Positions 58,747 through 64,000 of a DNA stretch of 64,000 nt are shown one piece after another. Within the stretch, counting starts at the first letter, position 1. The number at the start of each line of letters is the position of its first letter. Both the position numbers and the translations under genes were made by a program. The notes beneath the pieces were generated by a model. The model was not told the origin of the DNA, did no database searches, and saw only the letters and a program-made list of their open reading frames with translations. Origin of the DNA: a virus; IMG/VR virus record IMGVR_UViG_3300030060_001311, positions 1-64,000 of that record. One strand, 5' to 3'.

Positions 58747-60266
58747 AGTAAGTTATCGTTAAAATCTGGTAAGTCATGTGATTCGTCTTGTGCTTTAAAT
58801 TCTTCTATATACCAAACGTTTACTCCTCGTCCTTTTATATTAAAGAAATGTGGTTCTCCATGCAACTGTTTTAGTTTAGATGTTAATTTGTTTCTTTGAT
58901 AATCTTTAAAGTTATGTCGATGTAAATATTCCATTAAATCTCCTAGCCTGAAATAAGTTTTACCCTCATCTGTCCATGGTTTATGTAATAAAAGCTCATC
59001 ACGTTCTCTCGCAGGTCTTTCTGTACAAAAATTCTCTAATAGTTCTAAAAAATGCCCCTCTGTAGAACTTTCTTTAGGAACTTCTACTACGGTTAACGCG
59101 TCTAAGAGTTGCTGGATAATCTGTCTCCAGACGTTTTCCTTAACCTTCTGAGGTATCTTATTTAAAGAATCCATACATTTTCTTTGAAATCTATTTTGAT
59201 TTAATAAGTCATCGGTCTCTAATTCTAACCTTCCGCCCTCAACATCTAAGAACCAAATAGGTGGTTCACTATCTTGTTTAGTTAAATTACTAAATAACGG
59301 TGTGCCACCGTTAGCTCCAATTCCATATTTACGTGTTCGGCATAACGGACTATTACAATGACTAGCTATCGGCTGATCATTACATTTATAAAAATAATCT
59401 TTACGTTGTACTTGCTTACCAACAGTCAAAACTTCTTGTGCTCCTAACGGCGGTTGCATATACGTAATATTAACATCTTCTAATCTTTTTTCCCAATCGT
59501 CTGGATATTTCTTTCTAAGAAATACTCCTACATTAAATAATCCTGAGTTACGTGTGCCTTTAGGAAACCCTTGTACAATCAAATGTTGTATACAAGGCGG
59601 TGCTTGATCTAGCCATTCTATAGACTCGTTTAGAGGACTAGCTTCTAATTTTTCTAAAGCACTAGTTGTAAGTGTTAGTTCAGATGCATAGTTTAAAAAT
59701 TCTTCTGGACTTAATGCTCCACCGTCTTTACCATAGGCGTAACGTGTAGAGTTCTCTCCTCCAAAGTAAGGCATATTTAAGGTGCTGCCTCTATCACCAC
59801 GTTCTAATAACAGTTGTGTTTGTTTAGGAAATATTTCTGCTTGACCATAACCGATTGCCGCGGCTAGTTGTCTAAGCTTTCGTTGTAGCATTGAAGCTGC
59901 AACAGGCTCTTGTAGAAATATATAAATATGTGCTCCTCCACTTTTACTTCGACAAAGTATTAAAGGTAATTCTTGTTTAGCTAATTTTTTAGCTAAGTCT
60001 TTAAGATCAAGTTGATATTCATCAACATCAATCGCTCCCCACACACAGCTATTATTTTCATCAATCGCTACAATCCCTACGCTTTGACGACCAAGCAAAT
60101 GATCTTCCCATAACTTCAAAAGATCTGTATCAGATAACTCTTTTGATATAGTTATGTTTTTACCATTTGCCTTGCCATCTTCTCGAGTTTCATCACTTGC
60201 GGTAAACGTACCGTAAGCTTTTCGCAATCCAGCAAAGCGTGTAGCAAATTTCTCTGCTAACGACAT
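58743..60266 (-). CDS. Archaeo-eukaryotic-type primase, TOTE-like (507 aa)
   Basis: The AEP core has GAIDVDEY with Asp80 and Asp82 and SKSGGAHIYIF with His113, then FPKQTQ. The Cys-rich segment near residues 300-330 (CNDQPIASHCNSPLCRTRK) is a probable zinc site. The C-terminal part looks like a winged-helix (YRRHNFKDYQRNKLTSKLKQL-like). It would make primers for the PolA enzyme. The TOTE conflict-system primases are the group I recall as closest. Confidence 0.8.
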   Translation of the reverse strand: MSLAEKFATRFAGLRKAYGTFTASDETREDGKANGKNITISKELSDTDLLKLWEDHLLGRQSVGIVAIDENNSCVWGAIDVDEYQLDLKDLAKKLAKQELPLILCRSKSGGAHIYIFLQEPVAASMLQRKLRQLAAAIGYGQAEIFPKQTQLLLERGDRGSTLNMPYFGGENSTRYAYGKDGGALSPEEFLNYASELTLTTSALEKLEASPLNESIEWLDQAPPCIQHLIVQGFPKGTRNSGLFNVGVFLRKKYPDDWEKRLEDVNITYMQPPLGAQEVLTVGKQVQRKDYFYKCNDQPIASHCNSPLCRTRKYGIGANGGTPLFSNLTKQDSEPPIWFLDVEGGRLELETDDLLNQNRFQRKCMDSLNKIPQKVKENVWRQIIQQLLDALTVVEVPKESSTEGHFLELLENFCTERPARERDELLLHKPWTDEGKTYFRLGDLMEYLHRHNFKDYQRNKLTSKLKQLHGEPHFFNIKGRGVNVWYIEEFKAQDESHDLPDFNDNLL

Positions 60267-60277
60267 ATAACTTCTCC

Positions 60278-61066
60278 TTATATTGCGTCGTCAAACGTAG
60301 TTTCTTTTACGTCATCTCTTTGCTGTTCCTCTTTTACTTGAACTTCTCCAGATCTAGCCGCAGACATAAAGTCTTTAGCAATCATTGCTATTGACATATC
60401 TGTTGCTCCCTCTTGATTAACTGAATAACCATTCCAACTACCTTTATCATTAGACTGAGTAGTTGTAGTAAGTCTATAAGTATACGCAAACATAGGAGCT
60501 TCAACAGAATCACCTTTGCTATTTTCTACTCTAGCCATTCTTAACATAGTTAGCCATTTCCTAGCAACACCTAATTGTGTAGAAGTAAATGTAACTACTG
60601 CTTGTTGTGGAGAGTCGCCACCTAATACTAAGACGAAAAACTGTGCAGTTTCTACAATCTCATTACCATCAGAAGTATAAGAACGTCTTGTTTCGGGATC
60701 TTTAGTGCATTTCGATAATATAGATATATCGTGGTTAGCGTTAACTAAACCACCGCCTTTTTCTCTAGGAACCCATTCGATATACTTTTTATTATAAGCA
60801 CACGGAACTATAACAATTCCTTTTTCTCCGTCATAAGATTCACCTGTAACAGTGTTATACAGATCACCTGCACTAGCACCTTCAACATAACTACCGTGTT
60901 GTTTTTGTAGTTGTGGTGACATTGGTTGAAGAACTCTTATGAAGGGGATCGCAAAATCCTCAGTTGTAGTATCTTCAAGTCCTGTACCGCCTGACAATAA
61001 AGTATCGTCAAAGGTACTGATCGCTGTAGCTTTAGTTTCAGCTACTTCATTTTTATTTTCTGCCAT
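60278..61066 (-). CDS. Replication-associated protein, candidate ssDNA-binding protein (262 aa)
   Basis: A central domain (FAIPFIRVLQPMSPQLQ, KGIVIVPCAYNKKYIEWVPRE, AVVTFTSTQLGVARKWL) is flanked by polar ends, with an acidic C-terminus (TTFDDAI) as in many single-strand binding proteins. I know this family beside marine-phage primases. The binding function is inferred. Confidence 0.55.
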   Translation of the reverse strand: MAENKNEVAETKATAISTFDDTLLSGGTGLEDTTTEDFAIPFIRVLQPMSPQLQKQHGSYVEGASAGDLYNTVTGESYDGEKGIVIVPCAYNKKYIEWVPREKGGGLVNANHDISILSKCTKDPETRRSYTSDGNEIVETAQFFVLVLGGDSPQQAVVTFTSTQLGVARKWLTMLRMARVENSKGDSVEAPMFAYTYRLTTTTQSNDKGSWNGYSVNQEGATDMSIAMIAKDFMSAARSGEVQVKEEQQRDDVKETTFDDAI

Positions 61067-61068
61067 AA

Positions 61069-61641
61069 TTAATCCTTTTTAATTGTTGCTTTAGTACCTA
61101 TATAGATACCAAAGGGCTCGGTTGGTATATCGTTACCCGATACGAATTGCTCTTTAACAAAAGCTTTTAACGTACTAGGGTGAACACTTTGACGCACTTC
61201 AGGTGATAGTCCTCTAGATTGCAGAGCCGAAACTGTTTCGTCTACGACTACGCTTTCCTCACGACCGAACTTTAAAAGAACTTCGTTCTTTATAAGCCCC
61301 TCATGACCGTTTTCTATTAACCACTGATATGCTACTTCTTGGTTTGCCTTCGATATGTGAGCGTTATAGAACTCAGCAATAGAGATTTTTTCTCCTGTGC
61401 TTAATACTATCTGATTTAAACCTGCGGATTGCATCGCGTCAGGTAATTCTTGCTCCGAAGTTAAACGAAGTTCTTCTTTCTTAGCTTTTAATTGTGCTTC
61501 TAAATCAGCTACTTGCGTAGCTAACTGAAGTTGTTTATTAGCCAAGGAAGAAACAAGAGAGAGTTCTCCATCGGTAACATTGTTTGTCCATTCCTGAACA
61601 GACTCCGTGCCGACTAAGTCCTCAAACGTTGGTTTTTTCAT
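61069..61641 (-). CDS. Conserved replication-module protein (190 aa)
   Basis: An N-terminal coiled coil (residues 30-65) is followed by LPDAMQSAGLNQIVLSTGEKISIAEFY, then YQWLIENGHEGLIKNEVLLKFGREE and VHPSTLKAFVKEQ. I recall this order from podovirus replication modules as a protein of unknown function. Confidence 0.55.
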   Translation of the reverse strand: MKKPTFEDLVGTESVQEWTNNVTDGELSLVSSLANKQLQLATQVADLEAQLKAKKEELRLTSEQELPDAMQSAGLNQIVLSTGEKISIAEFYNAHISKANQEVAYQWLIENGHEGLIKNEVLLKFGREESVVVDETVSALQSRGLSPEVRQSVHPSTLKAFVKEQFVSGNDIPTEPFGIYIGTKATIKKD

Positions 61642-61960
61642 CTATTTCTCCTTTCTGGTGTAGATCGATATCAACAGGATAATATAACCTATCCTGCCTA
61701 TCCCACTTTAATATACTATATCTACCTCTGTTATAAAATGCAGCGATGGAACACGCTACGCCAATGGCGGCAGGATCGCCTATTAATAATAAATAATCTC
61801 CTTCTTTAAAATCCTGTAAGTATTTTTTCATCCTACGAACAGAAGGAGCAGCACTTAACATTATTTGTGTATTAGAAGGTAACAAAACTTCAAAATCACC
61901 ATAGCTTCTAGCTTGGGCGATATTGCGTCCTGGAACTTCTTGCACGACATATACTGTCAC
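61622..61960 (-). CDS. Hypothetical early protein (112 aa)
   Basis: It starts at GTG (61958-61960), with AAGGAG 6-7 bases upstream. A compact alpha/beta protein with DYLLLIGDPAAIGVACSIAAFY. It is the first gene after the large promoter region. Function unknown. Confidence 0.5.
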   Translation of the reverse strand: MTVYVVQEVPGRNIAQARSYGDFEVLLPSNTQIMLSAAPSVRRMKKYLQDFKEGDYLLLIGDPAAIGVACSIAAFYNRGRYSILKWDRQDRLYYPVDIDLHQKGEIDEKTNV

Positions 61961-61991
61961 ATTTTTCTCCTTTCTTATTTCTAGAACTTAA

Positions 61992-62022
61992 ATAATATCT
62001 ACCAATTAAGACAAAGTAAAGC
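61992..62022 (-). promoter_or_regulatory. Repeated early promoter for the replication operon
   Basis: Minus strand: TAGCTTTACTTTG, TTTACT (62015-62020), 17 bases, TATTAT (61992-61997). It would start transcription of the 61960 gene and those below. Confidence 0.6.
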
Positions 62023-62189
62023 TATTAGTTATATAGTAGTTTTTAGAATTAAAAAGTTTATCGGAAAAATTTTTCAAAAACTACTAATATCGGTAATAAT
62101 CTAATAGATTTTAGAATAAATACAGTATTTCAGAGGGTTACAGTCTATTAGATTGTACGATTCAATCTATTAGAAACTAAGAATTCTAT

Positions 62190-62213
62190 TAGAGGGCATG
62201 AGAAAACTATTTA
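62190..62213. repeat. 24-bp inverted repeat, right copy
   Basis: This stretch is the exact reverse complement of 39852-39875 and overlaps a TCTATTAG motif at its left edge. Confidence 0.85.
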
Positions 62214-62273
62214 GTTTGGGGCTTTTTATAAGTAAATTGTAATATATAATGGGATTAGAAATTAGAAAGATAT

Positions 62274-63716
62274 ATGCAGTATAAATTTAAAACAAAGCCT
62301 TATGAGCATCAACTTGAGGCGTTAAAAAGATCTTGGAATAAGAAAGAATACGCTTATTTCATGGAAATGGGAACAGGTAAATCTAAAGTTCTTATAGACA
62401 ATATCGCACTTCTATATGATAAAGGTGGGATAAACGCGGCTATCATCGTAGCACCCAAAGGTGTCTATCGTAACTGGTCTGGAAAAGAAATACCTGCTCA
62501 TATGCCTAACCATGTAGAACGACACCTAGGTGTATGGAATCCAGCACCCACAGTTAAACAAAAAACAGAGTTGTTAAAACTATTCGAAGTATCATCTGAA
62601 TTAAAAATATTAATTATTAATGTAGAAGCTTTTAGCACTAAAAAAGGCGTAGCTTTTGTTGAAAAGTTTATACTTGCTCACAACACACTAATCGCGGTTG
62701 ATGAATCTACGACTATTAAAAACCCAAAAGCACAACGAACTAAGAATTTATTAAAATTAGCAATAAATACCAAGTATCGTAGAATTCTTACAGGCTTTCC
62801 TGTTACTCAATCACCGTTAGATTTATATAGTCAAAGTGCATTTCTATCTACACAGTTATTAGGTTACTCATCGTTTTACTCATTTCAAAATAGATATGCG
62901 AAAATTATTAATAGAAGTATGGGGCAAAGAACTTTTAGACAAGTTGTTGGTTATCAAAATTTAGAAGAACTTACAGAAAATGTAAATGAGTTCTCTTACA
63001 GGGTGCTAAAGAAAGAATGCTTAGACTTACCCGATAAAGTATATCAACGCAGAGAAGTTGAACTTACACCTGAACAAAAGAAAGTTTATAAACAATTAAA
63101 AGATTATGCTATCGCACAATTAGAATCTAGTGAATTAGTAAGTGTTACTTCTGTTCTAACTCAGATTCTTAGATTACATCAAGTTGTTTGTGGTTTTGTT
63201 AAACACGATCAGGGTGAAGAAGTAGAAATTAAAAACAATCGTTTAGATAGTTTATTAGATGTATTAGCAGAAACTCAAGGCAAAGTTATTATATGGGCTA
63301 ATTATCAATACGATATTAAACGTATCTTAAAAACATTACACGATACTGTAGGCACAGAAGCAGTAGCAACCTACTATGGTGAAACGTTAGACGAAGATAG
63401 ACAACAGATAATTAAATCATTTCAAGATCCTAACTCACCACTTACTTATTTAATTAGTAATGTACAAACAGGTGGTTATGGTATTACGCTCACCGAAGCA
63501 AGTACCGTAATTTATTATTCTAATAATTATGATTTAGAAAAACGTTTACAATCGGAAGATAGGGCTCATCGTATAGGTCAAACAAACAAAGTTACTTATA
63601 TTGATTTAGTTGCTAAAGGTACGGTTGATGAAAAAATCGTAAAAGCTCTCAGAAATAAACTTGACCTAGCACAAGAAGTATTAGGTGATGAAAAGTGGAA
63701 AGACTGGATCGATTAG
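62274..63716 (+). CDS. SNF2-type DEAD/H helicase (480 aa)
   Basis: The only supported plus-strand gene. Walker A is MEMGTGKSK (31-39), a DES box (AVDESTTIKNP) starts at residue 143, and TGFPVTQSPLDLYSQ is motif III. The C-terminal helicase half has WANYQYDIKRIL, GGYGITLTEAST and RLQSEDRAHRIGQ. It translocates on double-stranded DNA and may remodel replication, recombination or host nucleoid complexes. Its stop overlaps the stop of the 63713 gene (convergent). Confidence 0.85.
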   Translation: MQYKFKTKPYEHQLEALKRSWNKKEYAYFMEMGTGKSKVLIDNIALLYDKGGINAAIIVAPKGVYRNWSGKEIPAHMPNHVERHLGVWNPAPTVKQKTELLKLFEVSSELKILIINVEAFSTKKGVAFVEKFILAHNTLIAVDESTTIKNPKAQRTKNLLKLAINTKYRRILTGFPVTQSPLDLYSQSAFLSTQLLGYSSFYSFQNRYAKIINRSMGQRTFRQVVGYQNLEELTENVNEFSYRVLKKECLDLPDKVYQRREVELTPEQKKVYKQLKDYAIAQLESSELVSVTSVLTQILRLHQVVCGFVKHDQGEEVEIKNNRLDSLLDVLAETQGKVIIWANYQYDIKRILKTLHDTVGTEAVATYYGETLDEDRQQIIKSFQDPNSPLTYLISNVQTGGYGITLTEASTVIYYSNNYDLEKRLQSEDRAHRIGQTNKVTYIDLVAKGTVDEKIVKALRNKLDLAQEVLGDEKWKDWID

Positions 63717-64000
63717 TTTTTCTGCATATTAAAAGCACGAGAGTTTTTAAACACTTCTCTTAACTCATCTTTATCAGTCATAGTTCTGCCGCTCATGTTA
63801 TAACCCATAGGACTGATTGATTTTACAGATTCACTATTAAGAACAGGGTTTTCTTTAATACTGTTCATAATCATTTGTTTCATAGTTTCAGTATCTGATA
63901 AAGGCATACCGTCTTGAGCATATAAAGGTCCACCCATATACAGATCTTTGGGTATGGGTTTGCCTGTAATTTGTTCAACTACATCTGGATTTGTTTTAGC
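63713..64000 (-). CDS. Virion-region hypothetical protein, 5' end cut by window edge
   Basis: The frame is open from base 64000 to the TAA at 63713-63715, so the gene begins outside the window. The visible residues include VVEQITGKPIPKDL and MGGPLYAQDGMPLSDTETMK, with Met/Gly-rich character like the protein at 1-256. It is convergent with the helicase gene. No family recognised. Confidence 0.6.
   Translation of the reverse strand, partial: AKTNPDVVEQITGKPIPKDLYMGGPLYAQDGMPLSDTETMKQMIMNSIKENPVLNSESVKSISPMGYNMSGRTMTDKDELREVFKNSRAFNMQKN

Larger units (their letters stand above)
61961..62273. other. Divergent AT-rich intergenic region with TCTATTAG iterons
   Basis: No supported gene. It separates the minus-strand replication operon from the plus-strand helicase. 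TCTATTAG lies at 62144-62151, 62166-62173 and 62185-62192, the inverted CTAATAGA at 62101-62108 and CTATTAG at 62022-62028. GAAAAATTTTTCAAAAACT sits near 62062-62082, echoed near 39998-40025. The right 24-bp inverted repeat is inside. It is a candidate origin and bidirectional control region. Confidence 0.6.

Noticed and set aside
1-64000. tRNA, rRNA, CRISPR array, insertion sequence, integrase or repressor
   Set aside because: I looked through the intergenic regions and protein list and found no cloverleaf, spaced repeats, transposase, integrase or CI-like protein.

Overview
The window is part of the genome of a lytic, tailed double-stranded DNA phage with podovirus features. The DNA is AT-rich. 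Nearly all genes lie on the minus strand in long runs with 1-4 base start/stop overlaps (TAATG, ATGA). I see no integrase, repressor, rRNA, tRNA or CRISPR array. Many proteins belong to families I recognise from uncultured marine phages: YYYCTNHSGMGG cupredoxin-like proteins, lysine-rich mini-proteins, SPRY/LamG fibres and a P22-like portal. A marine alphaproteobacterial host such as SAR11 or SAR116 is plausible, but this is inference. Both window edges cut through an open reading frame and the two frames do not join, so the genome continues outside the window.

Layout in window coordinates; transcription mostly runs from high to low numbers. (1) 1-8272: large glycine/glutamine-rich virion or DNA-ejection proteins, with a sigma70-like promoter at 8348-8377. 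(2) 8368-12642: membrane proteins and an unusual pair of secreted proteins (NIDO-like/Glu-rich and Asn-Thr repeat). (3) 12644-17383: staphylococcal-type nuclease, Lys-rich mini-proteins, T4-type lysozyme, a P22 gp10-like tail protein and holin-like peptides. (4) 17393-22257: tail fibres and a likely fibre chaperone. (5) 22270-30545: neck, decoration, major capsid, scaffold and GroES-like co-chaperonin genes. (6) 30547-37794: portal, large terminase, an ADP-ribosyltransferase-like protein and a nested i-/o-spanin pair. (7) 37795-39800: three non-coding stretches, two small autonomous units encoding winged-helix-like proteins, and the small terminase. (8) 40100-50400: many small, often acidic early proteins, several preceded by a repeated promoter, plus a structured-RNA candidate, a MazG-like protein, DUF932 and a VRR-NUC nuclease. 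(9) 50460-61960: replication and DNA modification (family A polymerase, thymidylate-synthase-like enzyme, HMUDK_hel/aGPT-PPlase-like protein, methyltransferase, UvrD-type helicase, AlkB-like oxygenase, AEP primase, a candidate single-strand binding protein). (10) 62274-63716: one plus-strand SNF2-type helicase.

The likely logic is that the 40-62 kb block takes over the host, makes and modifies nucleotides and replicates the genome. The 1-37 kb block builds heads and short tails, packages DNA and lyses the cell. The replication block is bracketed by two AT-rich intergenic regions that share a 24-bp sequence in inverted orientation and carry iterated TCTATTAG motifs. The most interesting leads are this bracketing, the repeated early promoter, the structured-RNA candidate, the possible thymine-hypermodification cluster, the ART-like protein next to the terminase, and the secreted protein pair.
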